Below, in pieces: positions 28,371-37,904 of a DNA stretch of 64,000 bases. Each line of letters opens with the position of its first letter. Within the stretch, counting starts at the first letter, position 1. A program made the translations under genes and the position numbers. Origin of the DNA: Sinorhizobium meliloti 4H41 (GTDB lineage: Bacteria; Pseudomonadota; Alphaproteobacteria; Rhizobiales; Rhizobiaceae). Location: positions 248,001 to 312,000 of the forward strand of contig NZ_AQWP01000002.1 in NCBI RefSeq assembly GCF_000375585.1, read 5' to 3'. The notes beneath the pieces were generated by a model. It had not been told where the DNA came from and did no database searches. It was given only the letters and a program-made list of their open reading frames with translations.

Positions 28371-30266
28371 TCATCCTTCCAAACTCCGCGCCTTGCGCGT
28401 CGCCTCGAATGCGCGATTCATATACATGTCGCGATCGTAGACGTCGTGGAAATACTCGACGGTTCCGTCCTTGTTCGGCCAGGCGGTAAAATAGGAAACA
28501 TAGACCGGGACTTTGGCGGAGACCGGCAGCGCCTTGTTGCGGCCGCCTGATATTTCCTTGCCGACCTCTTCGACACTCACGCCCAGAACCGCCGCCGCCA
28601 TGCGCCGGGGATCGGCGAGACGCACGCAGCCATGGCTGAGCGCCCGCTGATCACGCTTGAAGAAGCTCTTCGACGGCGTGTCGTGCATGTAGATCGCATG
28701 CGCATTGGGGAAGAGGATCTTCAGTTCGCCAAGCGCATTGTCGCTGCTCGGCGGCTGACGCACGGCGACCGAGTTCGTCGAACCGTACCAGTTCACCGCG
28801 GTGGAAGGAACAACGCGGCCGCCGACTTCCACCTGATAACCCATCCGATCCAGATAGCCCGGATCGTTTCTAAGCTTCGGCAGCATCTCATTCACGATGA
28901 TCGACTGCGGCACGCCCCAATAGGGATTTACTTCGACCGTCTGGATTTCGTCCTGGAAGAAATATGTCTGGTTGGCCTTGGAACCGACGACAACGCGCAT
29001 GGAGAACTGCTCGGTGCCCTGTTCCGTGTAGGACGCGGTGAAGGCCGGCTGGTTGATGAAGACATAGCGGTCGCCAAGCCCATCCGGCAACCAGCGCGCC
29101 TGCTCCATCGCGATTTCGACCTTGTCTATCTTCCCTTCGGTCGTATCGCCGCCGGTGAGCGCGCGTATCGACGCCTGCCCGACAATGCCATCCGCCTTCA
29201 GACCGTGTTCCTTCTGGAAGGCCTCGACGACCGGCACCAGCTCGGGCGTGTAGTCCGGCGTCCCGTCATAGGCCGCGAGCACGACCGCATGCTCCGTCTT
29301 CAACGCTTCCGAGGCTTTCAACTTGATTCCGGCGATGACATTCGCGAGTTCCGGATTGCTTTCGCCGGGCTTCAGCAACGTCCCCGGTGCGATCTCCACC
29401 CGGGGCACAGCTGCGACCTGCGTCCGAAGCCGCTCGAGTTCCTGCCTCAAGGCCGCAAACTGTGCGCTTTTCGGATTTTGACTTTCGACAAGCGCCGCGA
29501 CATCACTGCTTGTCTCGACCTTCTCCAGAAAGCCAAGAAGATCGACGTTTTTCCGCTTGAAGTCGTGATAGCCGGAAATCCTGTTCGGATCGATACGGCC
29601 GCGCACGGTGTCCTGAACATAGGTGAGCACGGCCGCGGACATCGCGATTTCGAAGCGCACCAAATCCTTCTCGCGGGCGATCATGTCGCCGCGGTCGAAA
29701 TCTTCCGGAGGAATGACGACGGCGTAGTCGAGCGGGTCGAGACCGACCTTCGCAGCGTCGGACAGGACGGCCAGCGCCGCCTTGGCACGGCCGTTGACGC
29801 CCGTCCCCTCGATCCACAGGAATTCCGTCCTCGTGCCGTAGAAATTCTCGACAGCTTTTGCCACCTCGCCAGGCGCGCGCACATCGATTTCCGGAAGAAA
29901 CTGGCGCGCATCGGATAGCGGCGAGCGCAGCATCGGCGGCAGGGCTCCGTTCAGCACCGAACCGGTAACGACAGGATCGACCATACGATCCGTCGCGATC
30001 CGGCGTAGCGGGTCCGCCTTATAGGTATAATAGCGCGGGCCGGTGATGCGCGGAGGCTTCGCCGCCTTCTGATCAAGCCGCTGCGGCGCGAACATGTCCA
30101 CGCCCGGAACCTGCTGGCGAGGCTGCACCTGCTCCTGCGCATCGCGCTTCTTGCCTCCGCGGATGAAGTCCATGAAGGTGATTGCAGACGCCGGCTGCAC
30201 ATCCATGGTTGCAACCGCACAGCCGCTCATGAGCGCGACAATCGCTGCCGACTTGATAGTTCTCAT
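28371..30266 (-). CDS. L,D-transpeptidase (YcbB-like) with peptidoglycan-binding domain
   Basis: A 631-residue exported protein. A signal segment (SAAIVALMSGCAVATM) opens the protein and may be a lipoprotein signal. A middle scaffold follows, then a peptidoglycan-binding domain at about residues 340-390 (VVEAFQKEHGLKADGIVGQASIRAL). The YkuD catalytic domain contains YMHDTP and SHGCVRLADP with the nucleophilic Cys. Such enzymes form 3-3 crosslinks in peptidoglycan. I chose the ATG at 30266 at the signal peptide; the open frame upstream to 30662 is not coding-like. Convergent with gph. Confidence 0.9.
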   Translation of the reverse strand: MRTIKSAAIVALMSGCAVATMDVQPASAITFMDFIRGGKKRDAQEQVQPRQQVPGVDMFAPQRLDQKAAKPPRITGPRYYTYKADPLRRIATDRMVDPVVTGSVLNGALPPMLRSPLSDARQFLPEIDVRAPGEVAKAVENFYGTRTEFLWIEGTGVNGRAKAALAVLSDAAKVGLDPLDYAVVIPPEDFDRGDMIAREKDLVRFEIAMSAAVLTYVQDTVRGRIDPNRISGYHDFKRKNVDLLGFLEKVETSSDVAALVESQNPKSAQFAALRQELERLRTQVAAVPRVEIAPGTLLKPGESNPELANVIAGIKLKASEALKTEHAVVLAAYDGTPDYTPELVPVVEAFQKEHGLKADGIVGQASIRALTGGDTTEGKIDKVEIAMEQARWLPDGLGDRYVFINQPAFTASYTEQGTEQFSMRVVVGSKANQTYFFQDEIQTVEVNPYWGVPQSIIVNEMLPKLRNDPGYLDRMGYQVEVGGRVVPSTAVNWYGSTNSVAVRQPPSSDNALGELKILFPNAHAIYMHDTPSKSFFKRDQRALSHGCVRLADPRRMAAAVLGVSVEEVGKEISGGRNKALPVSAKVPVYVSYFTAWPNKDGTVEYFHDVYDRDMYMNRAFEATRKARSLEG

Positions 30267-30763
30267 AGATACAAACGTCCCCGTATTGCGTCGCCGCCGA
30301 ATGCAGTCGCCGCCAGATTCTCGCCACGCCCTCGTGCTCCGAGAGTTATAGAAAAGGATGGTGAATGAAAAGGAAACGAAGCCTCCCGAATCCGCTCCCC
30401 GCGTATCGCCGCGTCCCGTTTTCAGCCATGACCCTTCGCCTAAAAATCTGATTTGCATCCACTTTGAACGCCGGAGCGCCATGCCGATGTTCCCTGCGAC
30501 ACAGGCAAGATGCGCAACGGAAGATTGCGGATGTGACGGAAAGGACACATCGTGCCGCCCGGAAACCCTTGTGAGCAAAGCCTGATCGTGGCTTGCCGCT
30601 CGGCGGCAATTCAAACGATTGTAGGGGTTCCATGCTCCCGCGGCCCCTTTACAAGGCGTCATGGCCGAGGCAGAGAAATGCCCGGCAGCGGGGAGGAAGA
30701 TCGGCTTTGGACCCGGTTCCCCGCCTCGGCTTCATGAACCGCATGACGAAAGCAGGTATCGCG

Positions 30764-32155
30764 ATGACATCGACCCGCACGGAAACAGATACGTTCGGCC
30801 CCATCGAAGTGGCGAGCGACCGCTATTGGGGCGCACAGGCCCAGCGATCGCTGGGCAATTTCAAAATCGGCTGGGAAAAACAGCCTCTGGCAATCGTGCG
30901 TGCACTCGGCATCGTCAAGCAGGCGGCTGCCCGCGCCAACATAGCGCTCGGCCGCCTCGACCCAACGATCGGCGACGCGATCGTCAGGGCCGCGCAGGAG
31001 GTGATCGACGGCAAGCTTGACGAGCACTTCCCTCTCGTCGTGTGGCAGACGGGCTCCGGAACCCAGTCGAACATGAATGCGAACGAGGTCGTTTCCAACC
31101 GTGCGATCGAGCTGCTCGGCGGCGTCATGGGCTCGAAGGAGCCGGTTCACCCGAACGATCACGTCAATATGAGCCAGTCGTCGAACGACACCTATCCCAC
31201 CGCCATGCACATCGCCTGCGCGGAGCGCGTGATCCACGATCTGCTGCCGGCGCTCAAGCACTTGCACAAGGCGCTCGAAGAGAAGGTGAAGGCTTTCGAT
31301 CACATCATCAAGATCGGACGCACCCACACGCAGGACGCAACGCCCCTGACTCTGGGACAGGAGTTTTCCGGCTATTCTGCGCAGGTCGCCTCCTCGATCA
31401 AACGGATCGAGATGACGCTCCCCGGCCTTTGCGAGCTCGCCCAGGGCGGGACCGCCGTCGGCACCGGGCTCAACGCGCCCGTCGGGTTTGCCGAGAAGGT
31501 CGCCGAGGAAATCGCCGGCATCACCGGCATCGGCTTCACTTCCGCGCCGAACAAGTTCGAAGCACTGGCCGCACACGACTCGATGGTCTTCAGCCACGGC
31601 GCGATCAACGCCACCGCCGCCGCGCTTTTCAAGATCGCCAACGACATCCGCTTCCTCGGCTCCGGCCCCCGCTCCGGCCTCGGCGAGCTTTCGCTGCCGG
31701 AAAACGAGCCGGGCTCGTCCATCATGCCGGGCAAGGTCAATCCGACTCAGTGCGAGGCGCTTACCCAGGTCTGCGTCCAGGTCTTCGGCAATCATGCGGC
31801 GCTGACCTTTGCCGGCAGCCAGGGCCATTTCGAGCTCAACGTCTACAATCCGCTGATGGCCTACAACTTCCTGCAGTCGGTGCAGCTGCTCGCCGATGCG
31901 GCTATCTCCTTCACCGATAATTGCGTCGTCGGGATCGAGGCGCGGGAGGACAACATCAAGGCGGCGCTCGACCGTTCGCTGATGTTGGTGACTGCGCTTG
32001 CGCCGAAGATCGGCTACGACAACGCGGCCAAGATCGCCAAGACCGCACACAAGAACGGCACCACGCTTCGCGAAGAGGCCGTAGGCGGCGGCTACGTCAC
32101 GGACGAGGAGTTCGACGCCGTCGTCCGCCCCGAGACCATGATCGGTCCGGCCTGA
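30764..32155 (+). CDS. fumC: Class II fumarate hydratase
   Basis: A 463-residue iron-independent fumarase of the TCA cycle. Signatures are [43 protein letters not shown] and the superfamily loop [15 protein letters not shown] with the catalytic Ser. The length matches FumC when started at the ATG at 30764; ATG 30743 and an open frame back to 30593 are alternatives. The 497 bases before it, up to the divergent L,D-transpeptidase, hold no convincing gene. Confidence 0.93.
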   Translation: MTSTRTETDTFGPIEVASDRYWGAQAQRSLGNFKIGWEKQPLAIVRALGIVKQAAARANIALGRLDPTIGDAIVRAAQEVIDGKLDEHFPLVVWQTGSGTQSNMNANEVVSNRAIELLGGVMGSKEPVHPNDHVNMSQSSNDTYPTAMHIACAERVIHDLLPALKHLHKALEEKVKAFDHIIKIGRTHTQDATPLTLGQEFSGYSAQVASSIKRIEMTLPGLCELAQGGTAVGTGLNAPVGFAEKVAEEIAGITGIGFTSAPNKFEALAAHDSMVFSHGAINATAAALFKIANDIRFLGSGPRSGLGELSLPENEPGSSIMPGKVNPTQCEALTQVCVQVFGNHAALTFAGSQGHFELNVYNPLMAYNFLQSVQLLADAAISFTDNCVVGIEAREDNIKAALDRSLMLVTALAPKIGYDNAAKIAKTAHKNGTTLREEAVGGGYVTDEEFDAVVRPETMIGPA

Positions 32156-32201
32156 TCGCACTTCATGCGGCCGCGGCTCGACATGTTGCCGCCGCGGCCG
32201 C

Positions 32202-32810
32202 CTACCACATGGTCTTCGCGGCGCGGCCGGGCCACTCCCGGTCATAGCTTTCCTTGTCGAAATCGGCCTTGGCAGCCTTCAGCAGCGCGCCCGGCGTCGG
32301 TAGCGAGGCCGCATCGGCGAAGCGCTCCGCATTCCAGAGCTGTGAACGGATCAGAGCCCGGGCGCATTGGAAATAGACCTCGCCGATCGTTACCACGACG
32401 ACGCTGCGCGGGTGCTTCCCATCGATCTCGAAGGAACCGGTCAAAGCCGGGTCGACGCTGACGACGGCGGTGCCGTTGATGCGGATGGTCGTGTTCGATC
32501 CGGGCACGAGGAAGAGCAGCGCCACTCTCGGATCGCGCACGATATTGGCAAGCGAGTCCACCCGGTTGTTACCCCGCCAGTCGGGCATCAGCACGGTCTT
32601 GTCGTCCGCGACGCGGACGACGCTTCGATCGTCGCCCCGCGGCGAACAGTCGAGTCCCTCAGGACCGACGGTGGCGAGCGCTGCGAAGGGCGACGCTTCG
32701 ATCATTTCCCGGTACTCGGCCGTCAGCGCTGCCGTTACTTTGACGATCGATGCCTCGCTCGCTCCGCCATAGAGCGCCTGCAACTCCTCGACCGTTCCGA
32801 TAATCGTCAT
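32202..32810 (-). CDS. PPOX-class FMN-dependent flavoprotein
   Basis: A 202-residue split-barrel protein of the pyridoxamine-phosphate-oxidase-like superfamily, close to the MSMEG_1061-type subgroup. Typical elements are ASPFAALATVGPEGLDCSPRGD at the start of the barrel, DWRGNNRVDSLANIVRDPRVALLF and a C-terminal helix with SYDREWPGRAAKTMW. FMN binding is expected; the reaction is unknown. It is the only gene on this strand between fumC and the alpha/beta hydrolase. Confidence 0.75.
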   Translation of the reverse strand: MTIIGTVEELQALYGGASEASIVKVTAALTAEYREMIEASPFAALATVGPEGLDCSPRGDDRSVVRVADDKTVLMPDWRGNNRVDSLANIVRDPRVALLFLVPGSNTTIRINGTAVVSVDPALTGSFEIDGKHPRSVVVVTIGEVYFQCARALIRSQLWNAERFADAASLPTPGALLKAAKADFDKESYDREWPGRAAKTMW

Positions 32811-32901
32811 CTCACCCCTCCTGCAACGGTGCTATGGCACGCCGAAATCGCGAACTCTGCGCGCTCGTTTCGAGGAATAGCATGACGACCTGATGACGCC
32901 A

Positions 32902-33819
32902 TCAGGCGATTTTTGACATGGGAGCCTCTTTCCTGCGCTCCCAGAGAAATTCGTTGATCTTCTCGATGACCGGAGCGGCGGAAACGATGCGGCGATGCCC
33001 GAGACCGTTCGCCCAGTGCAATTCCACATTTGGCCCGACCGCGCCGTAGCGGCGCGCGTGATCGGCGGGGACCTCCTTGTCGTCCTCGGCATGGATGACC
33101 AGAACCGGCCTGCGGAGTGCCGCCAGGATGCGGGTAGCATCGAAACCCTCGATGCGACGGCCGGAGAGCCGCTCCACCATGCCCTCGAAAGCTGCCTGCG
33201 CTTTCGGCGCGAGCCCCAACATCCGGCCGAAGCCCCTGAAGAGCCATGTCATTTCGCTTGGCGCACCGATCAGGACCAGTTTCCCCGGAACGCGCGCCGG
33301 TACGTCGCAGAGCACTGCCCCGGCCGCGCAGGCGAGGCTCGCGCCGCCGAAGGAATGGCCTATACCGACATCGAATCCGTCGAAATGGCGCCACGCCGCA
33401 TCGATCGCCCTCACCGCTTGCGGCATGGTCAGTGTCCGCCCGGGCGACGCTCCGTGACCCGGCAAGTCGAGCGCCACCACCTCCGCGCCCGAGGAGAGCA
33501 GGCCGTCGATCAGCGTTGCCAGATAGTCGCTGCGAGATCCCCAGCCGTGCGCGACCAGTACCCGCGGCCCACGACCACCGTTGCGGCATTCGAAATGGCG
33601 AGCGGCAGCCCAGCCGCCCGCAAAGGACAACGTGACCTTCCGCGACCGTTGCATGATCGGCACTGCCGCTTTGAGCAGCGCCGCCTCCTTGCCGCTTTTT
33701 GGCTTCCGGCTCGGAGTGCGGCAGAAGATCCAGAATGCGGACTTGCCTGCCTTGTCGTCCGAAAACGCCGAAACGGCCTTCAGCGATAGACGGATGACCT
33801 TGATCGCAAAGGATGGCAT
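32902..33819 (-). CDS. Alpha/beta hydrolase
   Basis: A 305-residue hydrolase with oxyanion region VLVAHGWGSRSDY, nucleophile elbow GHSFGG (Ser near residue 155), acid in VLVIHAEDDKEVP and the His in GLGHRRI. The N-terminal ~60 residues precede the hydrolase core and are basic. Substrate not predictable. It is divergent from the MarR-type gene with only 14 bases between starts, so it is a likely MarR target. Confidence 0.82.
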   Translation of the reverse strand: MPSFAIKVIRLSLKAVSAFSDDKAGKSAFWIFCRTPSRKPKSGKEAALLKAAVPIMQRSRKVTLSFAGGWAAARHFECRNGGRGPRVLVAHGWGSRSDYLATLIDGLLSSGAEVVALDLPGHGASPGRTLTMPQAVRAIDAAWRHFDGFDVGIGHSFGGASLACAAGAVLCDVPARVPGKLVLIGAPSEMTWLFRGFGRMLGLAPKAQAAFEGMVERLSGRRIEGFDATRILAALRRPVLVIHAEDDKEVPADHARRYGAVGPNVELHWANGLGHRRIVSAAPVIEKINEFLWERRKEAPMSKIA

Positions 33820-33833
33820 AGTGGAGCTTTCTA

Positions 33834-34355
33834 ATGTTCAACCATGAACATAATTGTACAACGATGAACAAAAAGCAAGCACAGATCGAAAGCCACCACT
33901 TTCCCTGGGATCATCCTCGTTTTCGAAGTTGGATCGCCGTTGCCCGCGCCTGTCAGCTGATGCAGCAGACATTGACGCGGCGGCTGAGCCATCTGGATGT
34001 GAAGCCGCCGCACCTGGACATCCTGGTCAATCTCTACCGCTTCGACGGCATCACCCAGCAGGAGCTTGCACGCAAGCTGCTCGTCGGCCGCTCGAACATG
34101 AGCATGCTGCTGCCGCAGCTCGAAAAGCGCGGCCTCATCGAAAGGCGAGGCGACGCAAGAGACAAACGCGTATTGCGTCTGTCGCTGACCTCAGCCGGAA
34201 GGACCTTGACCGAGGAAGCAATGGAAATTCAGACGGCGCTCATCGAGAGTTCGCACGGCGGGGAGCCGATCGAGGACTGCGTCAAGGTCGCCGAGTCGAT
34301 GGAGCGGATCATCGCCACCCTGCTCAGGGAAGATGAATTGGCGGCGGGAGGCTGA
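33834..34355 (+). CDS. MarR-family transcriptional regulator
   Basis: A 173-residue winged-helix regulator. The HTH and wing are DGITQQELARKLLVGRSNMSMLLPQLEKRGLIERRGDARDKRVLRLSLT in pieces (about residues 72-120), flanked by dimerisation helices. The ATG at 33834 has GGAG seven bases before it and is used here. A second ATG at 33864 (MNKKQAQIES) would leave the operator repeats outside the gene. The target is probably the divergent hydrolase and itself. Confidence 0.82.
   Translation: MFNHEHNCTTMNKKQAQIESHHFPWDHPRFRSWIAVARACQLMQQTLTRRLSHLDVKPPHLDILVNLYRFDGITQQELARKLLVGRSNMSMLLPQLEKRGLIERRGDARDKRVLRLSLTSAGRTLTEEAMEIQTALIESSHGGEPIEDCVKVAESMERIIATLLREDELAAGG
33836..33870. promoter_or_regulatory. 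Putative MarR operator, paired CAACnATGAACA repeats
   Basis: CAACCATGAACA (33839-33850) and CAACGATGAACA (33859-33870) are direct repeats spaced exactly 20 bases, about two helical turns. The first is also part of a dyad GTTCA-acca-TGAAC (33836-33849). They lie beside the hydrolase/MarR divergent starts and overlap the possible first codons of the MarR gene. Binding by the MarR protein is an inference. Confidence 0.5.
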
Positions 34356-34396
34356 CCGAGGCTTCCCGGGTCGGCGGTCCCCAAGGCTGCGAGACG

Positions 34397-34777
34397 TCAG
34401 CGCGGCTTTTCGGCCTTGTCGCGCGACATACCCTTGTCGGCGAGCTCCTGCTCATAGGCCTTGAACAGCTCTTCGCCTTTCTCGCCGAGCTCCCGCAGAT
34501 AGGTCCAGGTATAGATGCCGGTGTCATGCGAATCGTCGAAACCGATTCGCACCGCGTAATTTCCCGTCGGCTGGACCGTGATGATCTGGACGTTGCGCTT
34601 GCCCGGAACCGTCACCCGCTGGCTCGGCCCGTGCCCTTGCACCTCTGCCGAGGGCGAGAGGACCCGCAGGAGTTCCGCGGATAGGTCGAAGGCCACGCCG
34701 TCGTCGAAGGTGACGGACAGGCGGTGGCGGTCCCTGGATATCCGCAGTTCGGTCGGCCAGAATTCGCTCATCGTCAT
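34397..34777 (-). CDS. DUF971 (gamma-butyrobetaine hydroxylase-like N-terminal) protein
   Basis: A 126-residue small protein with the DUF971 pattern: WPTELRISRDRHRLSVTFDDG, FDLSAELLRVLSPSAEVQGHG and a C-terminal DDSHDTGIYTWTYLRELG. This domain is also the N-terminal part of gamma-butyrobetaine dioxygenases and is seen in Fe-S proteins. Standalone forms are often near molybdenum-cofactor or Fe-S genes, as here beside moaA (divergent). The first ATG (34777) is followed two codons later by another ATG. The antisense ORF that continues to 35959 is not this gene. Confidence 0.8.
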   Translation of the reverse strand: MTMSEFWPTELRISRDRHRLSVTFDDGVAFDLSAELLRVLSPSAEVQGHGPSQRVTVPGKRNVQIITVQPTGNYAVRIGFDDSHDTGIYTWTYLRELGEKGEELFKAYEQELADKGMSRDKAEKPR

Positions 34778-34930
34778 TGCTCCGTGTTCGTCCCCGTTCA
34801 AGTAAAGCAGAATTGAACGGCCGGAAATCGCCCGCAGAAGGCTTTCCAGATATTTGAAACAGTTTGCGACAGGATGCGCCTTGACGCGACCCTTTTTGAC
34901 CCCGACATTGAAAGCGCAGGGAGAAAAGAC

Positions 34931-35980
34931 TTGAACACGGCCGCTATAGACCAGACCGACGCCAGACCGCTCGACACCACGACTGCCCCGATGGTCGATC
35001 CATTTGGCCGCGCGGTCACCTATCTCCGCGTCTCTGTCACCGATCGCTGCGACTTCCGCTGCACCTATTGCATGGCGGAGCACATGACGTTCCTGCCGAA
35101 GAAGGACCTGTTGACGCTGGAAGAACTCCAGCGGCTCTGTTCCGCCTTCATTGCCAAGGGCGTACGCAAGCTGAGGCTCACCGGCGGGGAGCCGCTGGTG
35201 CGCAAGAACATCATGTTCCTCATTCGCGAACTCGGCAAAGAGATCGAAGCGGGACGGCTGGACGAACTGACACTCACCACCAACGGCTCGCAGCTTTCGA
35301 AATTCGCCGCCGAACTCGTCGATTGCGGCGTGCGGAGGATCAATGTCTCGCTCGACACGCTCGATCCCGACAAGTTCCGCCAGATCACCCGCTGGGGCGA
35401 ATTGGCAAGGGTGCACGAAGGCATCGACGCGGCGTTGGCAGCCGGATTGAAGGTGAAGATCAACGCGGTTGCCCTCAAGGACTTCAACGATGCCGAGATA
35501 CCGGACCTGATGCGCTGGGCGCATGGCCGCGGCATGGATCTGACGCTGATCGAGACCATGCCGATGGGCGAAGTGGACGAGGACAGGACCGACCATTACC
35601 TGCCGCTCTCGGAGATGCGCAGGCGGCTCGAGGCCGACTTCACGCTCCATGACATTCCCTACCGCACCGGCGGCCCGGCCCGCTATGTCGAGGTCGCGGA
35701 GACCGGCGGGCGTCTCGGCCTGATTACGCCGCTCACGCACAATTTTTGCGAAAGCTGCAATCGCGTCCGGCTGACCTGCACCGGCACGCTCTATATGTGC
35801 CTCGGCCAGAACGACGCTGCCGATCTGCGCGCCGCACTGCGCGCCACCGACGACGACGCCTATCTCGGGCAGGTCATCGACGAGGCGATCGGCCGCAAGC
35901 CGAAGGGCCACGACTTCATCATCGACCGCGAACAGAACCGCCCCGCCGTCGCCCGGCACATGAGCGTCACCGGGGGATAA
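34931..35980 (+). CDS. moaA: GTP 3',8-cyclase MoaA
   Basis: A 349-residue radical-SAM enzyme that starts molybdenum-cofactor synthesis by converting GTP to 3',8-cH2GTP with MoaC. The N-terminal cluster motif is [10 protein letters not shown]; the second cluster ligands are in [12 protein letters not shown] and LYMCLGQ. The protein ends in the conserved VTGG tail needed for activity. The start is the TTG at 34931 with AGGGAGA eight bases before; the longer frame from 34874 lacks a good site. Followed by the EamA gene 250 bases later. Confidence 0.93.
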   Translation: MNTAAIDQTDARPLDTTTAPMVDPFGRAVTYLRVSVTDRCDFRCTYCMAEHMTFLPKKDLLTLEELQRLCSAFIAKGVRKLRLTGGEPLVRKNIMFLIRELGKEIEAGRLDELTLTTNGSQLSKFAAELVDCGVRRINVSLDTLDPDKFRQITRWGELARVHEGIDAALAAGLKVKINAVALKDFNDAEIPDLMRWAHGRGMDLTLIETMPMGEVDEDRTDHYLPLSEMRRRLEADFTLHDIPYRTGGPARYVEVAETGGRLGLITPLTHNFCESCNRVRLTCTGTLYMCLGQNDAADLRAALRATDDDAYLGQVIDEAIGRKPKGHDFIIDREQNRPAVARHMSVTGG

Positions 35981-35984
35981 CAGT

Positions 35985-36030
35985 TTTGCCCCTCATCCGC
36001 CTGCCGGCACCTTCTCCCCGCAAGCGGGGC
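35985..36030. repeat. Rhizobial intergenic mosaic motif after moaA
   Basis: The stretch CCCCTCATCCGCCTGCCGGC and the following ACCTTCTCCCCGCAAGCGGGG resembles the short repeat that occurs widely in rhizobial intergenic spaces. The CCCCGC-AA-GCGGGG part is a perfect dyad. It marks a possible junction near the point where moaA and mobA would normally be neighbours. Recognition is by memory of the motif. Confidence 0.5.
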
Positions 36031-36230
36031 GAAGGGACAAGCGGCAATGCCTTGCTCGGCACGAGCGCCGCGGGCGATGCGCGACATCTCATACCTCATC
36101 GGTTTTGAAGCGCTCAGATCTTTGATCTTCCGGATGTTTTTGTCCTTTAATCGGATAGGATTTAAGGGAACATGCAGTAGGGATTCGCCACGCCGGGGAG
36201 GCTCGCGCCGTTCGGCCACAGCTATCAGGA

Positions 36231-37145
36231 ATGAGAATGCGCTCGTCAGCCAATTTCCGCGGCATCGTCTTCATGTGCCTCGCGATGATCGGGTTCGCCT
36301 GCAACGATGCGCTGGTAAAATCGGTCACCGGCGCCATGAATACCGGCCAGATCATGTTCATCCGCGGGTTGCTGACGACGCTGATGGTGGTCGTAGTCGC
36401 ATACCGGTTCGGCGCCTTCCGGCCGGTTCGGACGATCTTCAGGCCGGCCATCCTGCTGCGCATCGCCATGGAGGCGCTTGCATCGGTGACCTATATCTCC
36501 GCGCTTGGCCAGATCCCGCTCGCCAACGCTTCGGCGATCATGCAGGCACTTCCGCTGGCGGTCACGCTCGGCGCCGCGCTGTTCCTCGGCGAGCCCGTCG
36601 GCTGGCGGCGGTGGGCGGCGATCGTCGTCGGCTTCGCCGGCGTCCTCATCGTGTTGCGCCCCGGTCCCGAGGGCTTCACCGCGGCGGCCCTCACCGTCGT
36701 CGCCTGCGTCTTTTTCACTGCGACACGAGACCTCTGCACCCGCCGCATCGGCACCGACGTGCCGTCGCTGTACATCACGGTGACGACCTCACTCGTGACG
36801 ACGCTGGTCGGTGCGGCCCTCATCGTCCCGCTCGGCGGCTGGCAACCGATGTCTACGACGTCGCTCAGCCATATCGCCGGCGCCAGTGTGCTTCTGATGC
36901 TCGGTTACCAGACGATCGTACTCGCGATGCGCGAAGGCGAGATCTCCGTGATTGCGCCATTTCGCTATATGAGTCTTCTCTGGTCGATCACCCTCGGAGT
37001 CGTCTTCTTCGCAGAGACGCCGGACCGCTGGATGCTGGCGGGCGTCGCCATCATCATCGGTTCCGGCCTTTATACGTTCTACCGCGAGAGCAAGCGCGGC
37101 CGGCGGGCGGTCGCGCAGCGCGCACTCGGCGGCCCCCTTGAATAG
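36231..37145 (+). CDS. EamA/DMT-family transporter
   Basis: A 304-residue drug/metabolite-type transporter with about ten hydrophobic helices in two EamA repeats. The first repeat starts near MCLAMIGFACNDALVKSV and ends around LGAALFLGEPVGWRRWAAI; the second ends near LGVVFFAETPDRWMLAGV. The substrate is unknown. It stands between moaA and mobB, the place where mobA is usually found, and the tail of a mobA gene follows immediately. It may therefore be an insertion or replacement. Confidence 0.85.
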   Translation: MRMRSSANFRGIVFMCLAMIGFACNDALVKSVTGAMNTGQIMFIRGLLTTLMVVVVAYRFGAFRPVRTIFRPAILLRIAMEALASVTYISALGQIPLANASAIMQALPLAVTLGAALFLGEPVGWRRWAAIVVGFAGVLIVLRPGPEGFTAAALTVVACVFFTATRDLCTRRIGTDVPSLYITVTTSLVTTLVGAALIVPLGGWQPMSTTSLSHIAGASVLLMLGYQTIVLAMREGEISVIAPFRYMSLLWSITLGVVFFAETPDRWMLAGVAIIIGSGLYTFYRESKRGRRAVAQRALGGPLE

Positions 37146-37160
37146 CCGAGGACGTTCTCG

Positions 37161-37274
37161 ATGCCAGGCGGCCCCTCCCATGCCACCTTCCCTCCGGCAG
37201 TCAACATCAACACGCCCGAAGAGCTTCAGCGGGCTGAGGCCTGGTTGCCCTATATCGAGGATCACGAACCATGA
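37161..37274 (+). pseudogene. mobA: C-terminal remnant of mobA
   Basis: An ATG-initiated frame of 37 codons (MPGGPSHATFPPAVNINTPEE and on) that reads like the last ~37 residues of a MobA guanylyltransferase, including the FPPAVNINTPEELQRAE motif near the end. A stop lies six codons upstream of the ATG, and no GTP-binding LAGGxSxRMG motif is found nearby. Its stop overlaps the mobB start by ATGA, as intact mobA-mobB pairs often do. I interpret it as the scar of a lost mobA. Confidence 0.65.
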
Positions 37275-37795
37275 ACGACCCCTTGCGCCCACCGAAGATT
37301 TTCGGCATCGCCGGCTGGAAGAATTCCGGGAAGACCGGCCTGATGGTCCGCCTTGTCAGTGAAATGACCCGCCGCGGCTACATGGTCTCCACGATCAAGC
37401 ACGCGCATCACGACTTCGACATCGACAAAGTCGGCGCGGACAGCTACCGCCATCGCGAGGCCGGCGCGCACGAGGTAACTATCGTTTCGTCGACGCGCTT
37501 CGCGATCATGCATGAATTGCGTGGGGCGCCGGAGCCCACATTCGAAGAGATCTTGTCCCGGCTTGCCCCTTGCGACCTGGTACTGATCGAAGGGTACAAG
37601 CGCGAGCCTGTCCCGAAAATCGAGGCGCGCCGCCAGGAATCGGCCAATCGCGAACCGCTCGCACCCAACGATCCGCATATCATGGCCATCGCTGCCGATC
37701 ATCCGGTCGCGGACGCCGGCCTCCCCGTATTCGACCTGGACGACACGCAGGCGATCGCAGATTTCGTCGAGAAGGTCATCGGACTGCGTGACTGA
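37271..37795 (+). CDS. mobB: Molybdopterin-guanine dinucleotide biosynthesis protein MobB
   Basis: A 174-residue P-loop protein with Walker A GWKNSGKTGLM, then the conserved TIKHAHHDFDIDKVGADSYRHREAGA, and Walker-B-like LVLIEGYKREPVPKIE. MobB is a GTP-binding helper of MobA in forming the guanine dinucleotide cofactor. It overlaps the mobA remnant by four bases. A strong hairpin follows at 37853. Confidence 0.92.
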   Translation: MNDPLRPPKIFGIAGWKNSGKTGLMVRLVSEMTRRGYMVSTIKHAHHDFDIDKVGADSYRHREAGAHEVTIVSSTRFAIMHELRGAPEPTFEEILSRLAPCDLVLIEGYKREPVPKIEARRQESANREPLAPNDPHIMAIAADHPVADAGLPVFDLDDTQAIADFVEKVIGLRD

Positions 37796-37852
37796 GGTCG
37801 AGCGGACGGCATCAATCCAAGCGCACAGGCGGCTTGCAGAACCCACAAATAA

Positions 37853-37876
37853 TCGGGGCCGGTTTCCCGGCCCCGA
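37853..37876. terminator. Bidirectional hairpin between mobB and the OmpA-family gene
   Basis: TCGGGGCCGG-tttc-CCGGCCCCGA, a perfect 10-base stem between two convergent genes, 58 bases after mobB and 29 before the end of the OmpA-family gene. No T-run. Probably terminates both transcripts. Confidence 0.6.
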
Positions 37877-37904
37877 CCGATGTCAGTTCGCACGCCTCGT
37901 TGAC

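Noticed and set aside
30358..30585. 75-residue frame before fumC
   Set aside because: No ribosome site, no recognisable domain and an odd composition; the gap is probably regulatory.
34778..35959. Minus-strand frame continuing upstream of the DUF971 gene through moaA
   Set aside because: moaA has both cluster motifs and the GG tail on the plus strand; the antisense extension has no motif and only the last 126 residues look real.
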